From contig JAEYXD010000117.1 of assembly GCA_023428645.1 (NCBI GenBank), positions 1-17,288 on the forward strand: 17,288 nt of DNA. Reading direction: 5' to 3'. Under the pieces are notes generated by a model. That model worked only from the letters and a program-made list of their open reading frames with translations. It made no database searches and was not told the origin of the DNA. A program made the position numbers and the translations under genes. Origin of the DNA: Pseudomonadota bacterium (GTDB lineage Bacteria; Pseudomonadota; Gammaproteobacteria; Steroidobacterales; Steroidobacteraceae). This document shows, in pieces, positions 7,768 through 15,863 of the stretch. How positions within the stretch are numbered: the first letter of the stretch is position 1; every line of letters starts with the position of its first letter.

Positions 7768-8294
7768 AAAAGATCCTTGAGTGATATCAACAGCTTTTCG
7801 TTCGCGCGGGCGACATGATCTTCGACCGTTCGCACCGCGATGCCCAGATCGCGGGCAATCTGAGCGTGGGGCATCTGCTCGAAGTGATACAGCACGAATA
7901 TCGTCCGGGTACGCTCTGGCAGCAGCTCCAACGCCGCGATCAGCCGCTCCAGGGCTTCCTTTCCCAGTAAGACGTGCTCCGGCGTTCGACCCACGGCCTC
8001 AAGGCCGACAACTTCGTCGCTGCCCTCGTCCATCGAGTCATGCCGATCCGAGGCATGCGTCAGCTGCTTGCGCCGCCAGTCTTTCAGCACGTTGGAGGCG
8101 GCATGAAAGAGAAACGCCTCTACGTCGCGTACGCTCGAGAGATCGTGCTGTCTTGCCATGTGCAAGAAGACTTCCTGAACGAGATCCTCTCGATCGGCCG
8201 TGGGCGGCATCCGCCGCTGGAAGAATTTGAGCAGAGCATCCCTGTACCGCTTGGACCATAGAGTGAGTAGTTGCTGGGTCGCGGACGATGCCAT
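7764..8294 (-). CDS. fecI: ECF-type RNA polymerase sigma factor, FecI-like
   Basis: The product has 176 residues from the ATG at 8294, the usual length for FecI-like sigma factors. The frame is open 87 codons further upstream, but that part overlaps the end of the PAD gene and has no sigma similarity. Region 2 lies at about 12-78, with DREDLVQEVFLHMAR (34-48) and AFLFHAASNVLKDWRRK. Region 4 lies at about 112-165 (LPERTRTIFVLYHFEQMPHAQIA, split here as LPERTRTIFVLY and HFEQMPHAQIA), with the helix-turn-helix ending in GIAVRTVEDHVARA. The Shine-Dalgarno is weak (AGAG). It sits first in the fecI-fecR-receptor order and overlaps fecR by 4 bases. It likely directs RNA polymerase to the receptor operon when FecR signals. 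Confidence 0.92.
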   Translation of the reverse strand: MASSATQQLLTLWSKRYRDALLKFFQRRMPPTADREDLVQEVFLHMARQHDLSSVRDVEAFLFHAASNVLKDWRRKQLTHASDRHDSMDEGSDEVVGLEAVGRTPEHVLLGKEALERLIAALELLPERTRTIFVLYHFEQMPHAQIARDLGIAVRTVEDHVARANEKLLISLKDLL

Positions 8295-8367
8295 ATCGAT
8301 CTCTGAATGCAGGTCTGCTATTCGAGATTGGCCCGATGTATAGCGCGAAATCAATACCGCGAGACCA

Positions 8368-8394
8368 CTCAGTTGCCGTTCGTCGTCAACTGAG
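8368..8394. repeat. Perfect 8-bp inverted repeat in the sigma-gene leader
   Basis: CTCAGTTG (8368-8375) and CAACTGAG (8387-8394) are perfect inverted arms with an 11-base spacer, 74-100 bases upstream of the sigma-factor ATG and inside the gap after the PAD stop codon. No T-run follows on either strand, so a terminator is unlikely. The position fits an operator or a leader hairpin. No confident -35/-10 pair was found in the 223-base gap (8295-8517). Confidence 0.5.
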
Positions 8395-8517
8395 CACGAG
8401 TCAACCGAACAGGAGCAGCGCGCCTTTTGGTCAATCGCTCTCGGCCCCAATCGACGCATTACGAGAACGCGACGCGCAAGAGAGGCGCCATACCGGTTCT
8501 TCTTATCTAGATACGCC

Positions 8518-11373
8518 TCATCCTCCGCCGCCAGCCGGCGCGGGAATCTCCACACCCTCGAATTCCATCGCCGACGGTGCGTTGGTATCCGCTACGTCCC
8601 ACACGTTCGGCAGTGCGTTGCCGCGCATCGGCACACGCAGCACGTTCGTGCCGCAGTGAATCTCGCCCATACGCACGTGGTAGTACCAGCTGTCGATCCA
8701 GTGTACCGGCACGCCGAGCTCGTCCGCGACCGCGAGTATGCTCGCCTCGAACATGTCGATCATATCGTCGGCAATGACGAAGCGCCGCCAGCCGTCGAGC
8801 AGTTTGTCGCTCGCGTCGAAGTGACGACGGTTCGGATCGTAGATATGCCGCCGTAGCGCTGCCGCATCGGCGCCGGGAAAGCTGTCGCGAAACTGATCGA
8901 TCACCTGATCCAGTGTCTCCAGTCCGTCGTACAACGCATGCATCGTGGTCATGCCGCTATACGGCGCAGGTGTGCCGCCGGGGCGAGAGATCGGTGCCTG
9001 ACGCTGGATCCAGTACACGCCCGTGTTCAGTGAGTGACGGCGAATGAAGCGCGCATCGATACGGCGTGCGACGCTGTCGGGTACATCGCAAGCGCGCATG
9101 GCATTCGTGATCACCGCTCGAGCATCGTCCACGCGCATGCGCGGCCCATAGGGTCGCGGCACCATCAAATGCCCGTTGATCACTTGCATGTTGACCACGT
9201 TGCTCGTGAACGCGCTCGTCTGGAAATGGGCGAGAACATTCGTCACGCGATCGAACACGACCGGCAGCGGCAGCTTGCGGGGCTGCGGAAACTCCACTTC
9301 CAGCATGTCGGCCACGCTTTTCATTCTGTGCTCGGCGATGTGATCGTTCGTGCTGGTGTTCTGGCTATCCAGCTCCGCGAACAGCAGTTCGAGCACGGTG
9401 ATGTCCGCCGGGTAGTGGCGCAACGGTCCCTCGCCGGGCCAGTAACGAATACCATGAATGTTGACGCCGCCCGAAGTTGCCGTGAGCGACAGGCCACCAT
9501 TCATCGCTTGCGAGAGCCGTTGGTAGATGAGTGGGGGCTCCAGGATGTTCGGGACTTCGGCGCCGGCTGGTCGCTGATGCCGATGAGTCCACACTTTGCC
9601 GCGATGCAGTCGCGTGACTGGTGACGCTCCGAGATCCGTGAGGCGCCCGAGCACACCGCTCGGTTCATTGCCGTACCGGCCGCGATCTGCTGGCGAAAGG
9701 CCGGCGAAGAACCGATCGCGCGCTCCGCGCAGCAATGCCATTGCCAACGCCGGAGATGCTTCGAGCAGAGCGAAACCGCCGCCGGCCGGGCTCGAGCGAT
9801 TGGGTGCGAACGTCATCACCTCATCCACGTGCCCCACGTGCAACCACGTCGTGTCGATCTGCACGACCGGCTGCTTACCTTGCTTGAACAGCACACGCAG
9901 CACATCGGGATCCATGAAGTCACGATCGTCTTCGCCGCCACCGCCGAGCACCGCGTTGCCGATCACGAGCTTGCCGAGTGGAGCACCTTGCGTCGGCGGC
10001 GACGCCTCGATGTTGCCGCCATAGTTGGAGCTATGGCGCATTTGAGCAACGCGGACGAATAGCTTGTTCGCAGTGTCGGCGCTCACCTGGATCTGGCTGC
10101 CACTCACCGGGATGGCGGCTACACCCGTGGCCGGATTGAACCCCGCGCGAGCGGACAGCGCTCGCCAGCGAGTGCGCGCGTCATCGCGCATCCCATCGAG
10201 AGTGTCGCGCCAGGCTGCACTTGCGTTGCCGCGAGCGGACGTTACCAGCCGACTCAGCCGTTCGACCAAGACCGGCAGGCGTGTCATCGCATCAGTCCAC
10301 GTGTTCACGTCCTGAATCGTGAATTGTGGCTCCAGGGCGCTGATCTGACTGATCAGGCGATTGAGCAGGCTGAAAGCTCGCTCCATCTCTGCCGACAGGT
10401 TGTTGCACTCGCGAAACCCGATGCGATGCTGGCGTCGGTGCGTGTCGAAGATCTGCAGAGTGCGCTCCCAGAGGTCGTCGAACAGGCCCACGTTGCGCGA
10501 CGGAAAATGCGAGATCACGAACTGCGCAAGATTCACCGGCGTAGTGCCAGATGAGGTGTCCATGCGCAATCGCGGCAGGTGAACGATGACTTGCCGCCAT
10601 CCATCCGGGCCCTGGATCAGCGCATGTTGGAACTGATCTTGAACCCACACATCATGTGTCACGCTCGTCGGCACACGCACCATCGGCACACCGACTGCGC
10701 GCAAGGCTGCTTCCATCTCGATCACCGACGGCTCGTTGCTGCCGCCCAGATCCACGATGTACGCGCGCTGCGCCGTCGCGCTGTGATCCAGAATCACGAA
10801 CGGCGCGATCGTGAATCGCGCCTCATCGAGTTGCCTCTCACGGCCGGCGGGATCGACGCTGATCAGTTGCACCGTAAACGTGGATTCATCGTCGGCATTC
10901 AGACTGAAGCGCGCGTTCAGGTCGGTAACGTGCCCGATAGGAGAGCCCGGCAGCGTCTTGGTCGACAGGCGCAGCTCTAGCCAGCCCGGCGCGGAAGGCA
11001 GCACGATCGGCAGGTCGCTTTCACGAGCCAGGTCGCGCGGCAGCATGCGCCCCTGTGCATCATTGAAGCGCAGACGTTGGTGCGGGAAACCCACGGGGCG
11101 CAGAAAGAATCGCGTGCCGGCCGCGGCGCTTGCACGCCGCACCAACACTTGCAACGTCAGCTGCTCGTCGTCCGTCGCCGGTGCGATCGGTTGTCTTCCA
11201 TCGAGCATGATGCGCGAGCCCGGGACGACATTCGCCGGCAGCGCGCGCCCATCTGCGTCCAGATTGGGCACGACGATCGCACCCGGCATTACGAGTCGGC
11301 GGTCGTACTCCGCCGAGCTCGCATCCAGGCGACCGTTGCGGTTGTAATCGGCGTGCAGTTCGTAGTCGGCCAT
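8518..11373 (-). CDS. Peptidylarginine deiminase (PAD family), protein-citrullinating enzyme
   Basis: The product has 951 residues. PADs convert peptidyl-arginine to citrulline with calcium. Residues 1-190 match the PAD middle domain, with acidic calcium-type loops ADYNRNGRLD and PNLDADGR and the GAIVV strand. The catalytic domain runs from about 191 to 951. All four catalytic residues of animal PAD4 (Asp350, His471, Asp473, Cys645) have equivalents: Asp245 in WVQDQFQ, His515 and Asp517 in VGHVDEVMTF, and Cys907 in GEIHCGTNVLR. NIEASPP, PLGKLVIG and VVNMQVINGHLMVPRPYGP also match PAD4 landmarks. The PAD N-terminal domain is absent. Insertions of roughly 145, 95 and 115 residues lie at about 265-445, 530-715 and 745-890. 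There is no signal peptide, so it is cytoplasmic or exported by a non-Sec route. A GGAG lies 9 bases before the ATG, and the gene starts 6 bases after the 1030-residue protein gene. Confidence 0.92.
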   Translation of the reverse strand: MADYELHADYNRNGRLDASSAEYDRRLVMPGAIVVPNLDADGRALPANVVPGSRIMLDGRQPIAPATDDEQLTLQVLVRRASAAAGTRFFLRPVGFPHQRLRFNDAQGRMLPRDLARESDLPIVLPSAPGWLELRLSTKTLPGSPIGHVTDLNARFSLNADDESTFTVQLISVDPAGRERQLDEARFTIAPFVILDHSATAQRAYIVDLGGSNEPSVIEMEAALRAVGVPMVRVPTSVTHDVWVQDQFQHALIQGPDGWRQVIVHLPRLRMDTSSGTTPVNLAQFVISHFPSRNVGLFDDLWERTLQIFDTHRRQHRIGFRECNNLSAEMERAFSLLNRLISQISALEPQFTIQDVNTWTDAMTRLPVLVERLSRLVTSARGNASAAWRDTLDGMRDDARTRWRALSARAGFNPATGVAAIPVSGSQIQVSADTANKLFVRVAQMRHSSNYGGNIEASPPTQGAPLGKLVIGNAVLGGGGEDDRDFMDPDVLRVLFKQGKQPVVQIDTTWLHVGHVDEVMTFAPNRSSPAGGGFALLEASPALAMALLRGARDRFFAGLSPADRGRYGNEPSGVLGRLTDLGASPVTRLHRGKVWTHRHQRPAGAEVPNILEPPLIYQRLSQAMNGGLSLTATSGGVNIHGIRYWPGEGPLRHYPADITVLELLFAELDSQNTSTNDHIAEHRMKSVADMLEVEFPQPRKLPLPVVFDRVTNVLAHFQTSAFTSNVVNMQVINGHLMVPRPYGPRMRVDDARAVITNAMRACDVPDSVARRIDARFIRRHSLNTGVYWIQRQAPISRPGGTPAPYSGMTTMHALYDGLETLDQVIDQFRDSFPGADAAALRRHIYDPNRRHFDASDKLLDGWRRFVIADDMIDMFEASILAVADELGVPVHWIDSWYYHVRMGEIHCGTNVLRVPMRGNALPNVWDVADTNAPSAMEFEGVEIPAPAGGGG

Positions 11374-11379
11374 GCCGGA

Positions 11380-14300
11380 CTACTCCGTGATGGCTACCAC
11401 GTTGCCCGTGAGCGCGTCGCGAATACCGGGAACCTCGTCGAGGTTCTGCAACAGCACGAGCGAGGTCGGAATGCGCACTTCCCACGGGCCCGAGCCTTCG
11501 GGATATGGCACGCCTTCGTCGAGCTTGCCAAGACTCTCGGCGATCTCCTCCACGATGGGCACGTACAGCGCGTCGTCTCGCAGTGGCGGATCGTTGCCTT
11601 CCCAGATTTCACCGAACTGACAGAAGTGCGCCACTGCCTTCTCGAAGCCTGGACGTACCGGCACCTGTACGCGCGCTGCGCCCGCCTTGAGGAACGCCGC
11701 GAAATCCGGATCCGGATCCGTGAAATGTAAGGCAGTGATCCAGCGCGCCTTGCGGCCCCAGAAATACGAATACAGGACGTAAAGCAGGTTGTTCCACTCG
11801 AACGCGTTCTCGAAGAAGCGGATCCACGAGCCGTTGATGCATGCGCGCTGGATGTCGATGTTCGGCTCGATAGTCGACTGCATCGAGTTGCGAGAGATGC
11901 TGTTCGTGCGCATCAGCATCATGAGCACGAGCTTCTTCAGCTCCTCGCGCTCGATGCGTCGATTCTCCAGCGGATTGCGCCCTAGAATTTTGATGCCCTG
12001 CTGGATGTCGCGCGCCGCAAGTTTTTCCTCGTAGACGGCCTTCTGCTGCAGATACGCCTCCATGATCGAATCGAATGCTTGCTGCTGCCACTTGGCGAGT
12101 CCATCCGCCGCCAGGCGACAGTGGACCTCGACTGCAACCGCAAAGCTCCACGCGTGCCACAGGTGATACGCGATCCCTACTTCCTTCAATCGAGTGCTCA
12201 GCGTCTTGTAAGACGCTCCCCAGTACGGCGTGCGATCGAAGTTCGTGCCGCCGACCATGACGCGGAACGTGTGGCCCTCGTCTTCCGTGAACGTGTAGTC
12301 GGTCATCACGGTTGCGGCAAAAGCCTCGTAGCCTGCGGGCACGTCCAACTTGGTGGCGCGGCCGAACGTCGAGCCATCCTCCACCCTGTCCTGCTTGTCG
12401 AACGCGACTACGTGCTGAAATTCCGGTGGAGGTGGCGGCGCATTGCGCACCTGGTATTTGGCAACGAAGTCCAGGTAGTTGCTACGCGTGAGGTGCGAGG
12501 GCTTCAGCGATGCGCCCCCATACATCGGCAGATCAGGCTTGATCATCGTCTCGTCGCGCGGCGGATTTTCGATCAGCGCGTAAATGAAGTAGGCGGCGGG
12601 CTCCGGCACCACGAACTCGAGCATCATCCGCTTGCCGTAATTGAAAATCTGCGCGTCGTAGACCTTGTTCATCCAGCGATAGATGCCGCGAATGTGCCCG
12701 TTCGTGGCCGGCTGGTTCACGATGCCGTGCCGGTTCAGCTCATCCACCTGCTCGAGCATGCGACGGCGAGTCTCGTTCTTCACGCGCTCACGTACCCGCT
12801 CGGAAGTCTTCTCTGTCACTTCGCGCGAGTACGAGACGGCCTTGCGCGTGGTTTCCTCGGTGCTCGTGGAGAAGCCGGTGTTAAGGCTGGCTGAGAAGCT
12901 CACGGCCGGGCCATACGAGCCGCTGACCTGAAGCCCCGCGTCCAGCTCAAACTGGCTCTTGACCGTCTTCTCGGCCTCCGTCTGCATCTCGTTGCGCTCG
13001 GTGCTCTGAAGATTGCGTTCCTTCTCTGTTTCGCGCTCCTCTTCGGTCGAGACGATCTCCTCGCGAATGTTCAGTCGGCGATGCTCGCGCAGGCGCTCCT
13101 CGCCTGCGAGCACGTTCTCGACATGCGCGAACTCGGCCAGTTCGTATGCCTTCAGCGTCTGCTTCACCATGAGCAGGTCGCCCACCCCTGCTTGAAAATT
13201 GCACCGATCGGCAAGGGCCGGGCTGGCCTCGGCGACGCCACCGAGAAACGATCGCTTGATCTTCGTCGCATCGAGGATGACTCCGCCCAACGACATCATC
13301 TCGGACGCGTTCTCGCTGCTCGCAAGCTGCGCGGACGTGGTGCGCATCTCCTCTTCGATGCGGCCCACTGCAGTGAACGGCTCCATGCGAGCGAGATCGA
13401 TCTTGGAGTCCGCAATCACCTTGCGACTGCGCTCCGAGAGCTGACCGATCGCCTCCGCCTTGAGCATCACGCGCGCATCGGCAAGCGCTTCGAGAGGCGC
13501 ACCCGTGGGCAGGAGTCTCCACATGCGTACGGCCAAGTCTGCTTCGCTCGTCGCATTCCGCTCCGCTCCCGCAGCCCGCCTCGCGCCGCTACGTGCAAAC
13601 TCGCTCTTGAGCGCATCCGCGGCAGCCGCGAAGCGCTCGGATTCCAGTGCCTTGATGCGGCTTTTCAGTTCCTTGACGTTCGCGCTTTCCTCCGTCGCGG
13701 GGCTGGTCGGCTTGATGAGCGAGTCGTCCTCGGTCACCTTGCGCGACACTTCTCGATGGGCCTCTTCAAGATCTTGCAGGCGCTCGAGCAGGCGCGCGCG
13801 TTCCCTGTCTTTCGGATCGGGCTCCGGCGTGGGCGGCTTCGGTTCCCGCGGTGTCTGGGGACGCGGCAGCGATGCGAAATCCGCGATCGACAACGTGATG
13901 TCGGCGAGCGCAGCGCCCAGCGTTGTCTCCTCGGGTATCGTCTCCTCGAGAGTCGAGCCTTCGAGCACAATTCCATGCGCGGTCCAAGCAATTAGCGCGA
14001 GCAGCCTGCGCGCTGCTGCGAGCGGATCGGTGGGGTCCTGCCACGTCGCGCGGAAGCACTCGGCGACGATGGTGTCCGAAATGCGCTCGAGCGTCGTGAC
14101 GTATTCAGGCGATTCGACGATCTTCTGCGCCGTTGCGCCATAGAGCTGTTCGAACGCCGCCGCGAAATCTAGATCCTCGACCTTCTTGCTGCTGTTCTCC
14201 GCAATCCAATTCATTCCTTTGACGACATCGAATGGCAGGTCACGCAGCTTCTTCACGTGCGCGGCAGACGATTGGTAGCCAACGATGACACGCTGCACTT

Positions 14301-14472
14301 CCGCTTGCGATGCATCTCGATCAGCCAGCGCCTTGAGCTGCTTGCTCAAGTCTGTCGGCCGATCCGGCGTGTACACGGGCAGACGCTTCGGTGCGCGCAC
14401 TACTTTCGCTTCGAGATTTCCTGATCGCACCGTGAAGAAGCGAAAAACATACTCCTGATGAACGGCAGCCAT
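11380..14472 (-). CDS. Large coiled-coil protein of unknown function, partner gene of the PAD
   Basis: The product has 1030 residues. I do not recognise a named family. The ATG has AGGAG 9 bases upstream. Visible parts are a helical N-terminal region (about 40-200) and a Pro/Glu linker (203-220, PRPQTPREPKPPTPEP). Charged helices follow at about 221-290. A helical block with LMVKQTLKAYELAEFAHVEN lies at 434-453, then a Glu/Arg-rich coiled coil (about 456-508). A Ser/Thr-rich beta-like stretch (511-545, VSGSYGPAVSFSASLNTGF) and another charged helix (548-580) come next. The conserved-looking NYGKRMMLEFVVPEPAAYFIYAL (split as NYGKRMMLEF, 611-620, and VVPEPAAYFIYAL) precedes a C-terminal half with mixed helix and strand and a Trp-rich stretch (WIRFFENAFEWNNLLYVLYSYFWG, about 890-915). 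There is no signal peptide. The coiled coil flanking a short hydrophobic patch suggests a scaffold, membrane-active or delivery role, which is inference only. It is the first gene of the two-gene unit with the PAD. Confidence 0.85.
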   Translation of the reverse strand: MAAVHQEYVFRFFTVRSGNLEAKVVRAPKRLPVYTPDRPTDLSKQLKALADRDASQAEVQRVIVGYQSSAAHVKKLRDLPFDVVKGMNWIAENSSKKVEDLDFAAAFEQLYGATAQKIVESPEYVTTLERISDTIVAECFRATWQDPTDPLAAARRLLALIAWTAHGIVLEGSTLEETIPEETTLGAALADITLSIADFASLPRPQTPREPKPPTPEPDPKDRERARLLERLQDLEEAHREVSRKVTEDDSLIKPTSPATEESANVKELKSRIKALESERFAAAADALKSEFARSGARRAAGAERNATSEADLAVRMWRLLPTGAPLEALADARVMLKAEAIGQLSERSRKVIADSKIDLARMEPFTAVGRIEEEMRTTSAQLASSENASEMMSLGGVILDATKIKRSFLGGVAEASPALADRCNFQAGVGDLLMVKQTLKAYELAEFAHVENVLAGEERLREHRRLNIREEIVSTEEERETEKERNLQSTERNEMQTEAEKTVKSQFELDAGLQVSGSYGPAVSFSASLNTGFSTSTEETTRKAVSYSREVTEKTSERVRERVKNETRRRMLEQVDELNRHGIVNQPATNGHIRGIYRWMNKVYDAQIFNYGKRMMLEFVVPEPAAYFIYALIENPPRDETMIKPDLPMYGGASLKPSHLTRSNYLDFVAKYQVRNAPPPPPEFQHVVAFDKQDRVEDGSTFGRATKLDVPAGYEAFAATVMTDYTFTEDEGHTFRVMVGGTNFDRTPYWGASYKTLSTRLKEVGIAYHLWHAWSFAVAVEVHCRLAADGLAKWQQQAFDSIMEAYLQQKAVYEEKLAARDIQQGIKILGRNPLENRRIEREELKKLVLMMLMRTNSISRNSMQSTIEPNIDIQRACINGSWIRFFENAFEWNNLLYVLYSYFWGRKARWITALHFTDPDPDFAAFLKAGAARVQVPVRPGFEKAVAHFCQFGEIWEGNDPPLRDDALYVPIVEEIAESLGKLDEGVPYPEGSGPWEVRIPTSLVLLQNLDEVPGIRDALTGNVVAITE

Positions 14473-14969
14473 GATCCGTAACTCCTTTTATGAACGGAAG
14501 CAGCGTGTCGTTACGAGCAGCTACGCGATGTGCCGGAGACTTGAGATTCCATAGTGGCTGATGCCCGCCGTGGTCGCGCTCGCTGACGTGTGAAGATCCG
14601 GCCGAGCTTCTTGTGGCTACGCGAAGTGCGCCCTACTCGCGGTATCCGAATCTCTTCGTCCATTGTTCGCTTCGAGCGGACGAAAGTTAATGACACCTTC
14701 GATACGCCTCGATCCGCCTCAGTCGCGCATGCGTGCGCGCGATATCGCTATACGGCCCGGGTCACGACTCGGAGCCAAGCCATGAACACACGCATGCCGG
14801 GTGTGGTCACTGCTCAACAGAAATGCGCGACCCAAGGGGTATCAATCAAAGCGTACTTTTCGGCACATGTGTTACAGATCATTCGAGCACCGATGCGATG
14901 CCGTGAGCTCGTGACTGGCGGAATGGTCGCGCTTTTCCAGTATTCGAACGCCACGCACCTTGCCGTTGT
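14473..14969. other. 497-base intergenic region upstream of the PAD unit
   Basis: No supported gene is seen here. Short frames on both strands lack recognisable domains and convincing ribosome sites. The region must hold the promoter of the minus-strand PAD unit, but no clear -35/-10 pair could be assigned. One dyad stands out: TTCGTCC (14655-14661) and GGACGAA (14678-14684), perfect 7-bp arms with a 16-base spacer, 183 bases upstream of the 1030-residue gene. It encloses a smaller CGCT/AGCG stem. It could be an operator site. No T-run terminator was found after the SDR gene stop at 14970. Confidence 0.5.
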
Positions 14970-15854
14970 TCAGGCAAGCGACGTGTGAATCCAGTCAACC
15001 GCCGACCGATGGCGCGGCGTCCAGCCAAGCTCCCGCGTCCGCTTGCTCCTGACCCGGCTGTTGGACCCGAGCGCGAAAAGGGCAACCTCACGACCCCATC
15101 TCGCCTCGGCCTCCTCGCTGGACAAGCTCTTGGCCTCCCCCAGCTCGAGAGTGTCCGCGATCGCCCGCGCCATGTTCCCGAAGCTCTCCTCACCGCTTTC
15201 GACGAATGCAAATAGCTTCTCTGGTGCTTTCTCTAGCGCCAGCAAGTAGAGATCGGCAACATCGGCGATGTGCACTGTTGACCATCGGTTCAACCCACGC
15301 CCGATGTAGCGCGCGGTTCCACTTTGCCGGGCCAGGTCGATCAGACGCGGAAGCTGGACGCTTCGGGCGTCAGGCCCCAACGCGTCTCCATAGATAAGGG
15401 AGTTGCACAGCACGATCGAACGCACACCAGGCGCATCGAGGACGGCGCGATCCAGCGCCACGCGAGCCGCCTTGTCCGGTTTGGGCGCGGGGAGCGTGTC
15501 TTCGCTATAGGTGGCGTCGGACGGCTCTCCCCGAGCGTCGTCCGCAACGACGCTCGAACCGCTCGTATGGATCAACGTTTTGCGGCTGTTGGCCAGTGCG
15601 GCAATCAAGGCATCGACAGCGGGCCGATCATCGCTGCTTGCCGCGTTGACGACGGCATCCGCGCGTCGAGCCTCCTTCGTCAGCAACTCCAAATCCGCCA
15701 GTGTTCCCACCACCGGCTCGACGCCAAACGAACGCACCGCATTCGCTTTGTCGGGATCGCGGATAAGCCCACGCACTTGATGACCTGCCGCTACGAACTT
15801 CTGCGACACGGCCCCACCGATGAACCCGCTCGCGCCAGTGACAAAAATGTTCAT
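14970..15854 (-). CDS. Atypical SDR-family NAD(P)-binding protein (NAD-dependent epimerase/NmrA-like)
   Basis: The product has 294 residues. The ATG at 15854 is chosen because AAGGAG lies 7 bases upstream and the Rossmann start MNIFVTGASGFIGG follows at once. The frame is open further upstream into the LysR gene, which is read-through. The glycine motif G7xxG10xxG13 binds the dinucleotide. Further family features are RGLIRDPDKA (28-37), LIHTSGSSVV (94-103), the LCNSLIYG strand (149-156) and WSTVHIADVADLYLLALE in the second half. Where extended SDRs usually have YxxxK, this protein reads PKPDK, so Lys128 is present but the catalytic Tyr appears to be Pro124. It may bind NAD(P) without classical dehydrogenase chemistry. 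It is divergent from the LysR gene, which probably controls it. Confidence 0.85.
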   Translation of the reverse strand: MNIFVTGASGFIGGAVSQKFVAAGHQVRGLIRDPDKANAVRSFGVEPVVGTLADLELLTKEARRADAVVNAASSDDRPAVDALIAALANSRKTLIHTSGSSVVADDARGEPSDATYSEDTLPAPKPDKAARVALDRAVLDAPGVRSIVLCNSLIYGDALGPDARSVQLPRLIDLARQSGTARYIGRGLNRWSTVHIADVADLYLLALEKAPEKLFAFVESGEESFGNMARAIADTLELGEAKSLSSEEAEARWGREVALFALGSNSRVRSKRTRELGWTPRHRSAVDWIHTSLA

Positions 15855-15863
15855 GTCCAATCT

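Noticed and set aside
8295..8555. N-terminal extension of the sigma factor up to 8555
   Set aside because: Would overlap the PAD gene end, and the extra 87 residues show no sigma-factor similarity; the shorter start gives the usual family length.
13081..13995. 304-codon plus-strand open frame opposite the 1030-residue gene
   Set aside because: Composition is that of a reversed coding strand; the minus frame is longer, has a ribosome site and coherent coiled-coil pattern.
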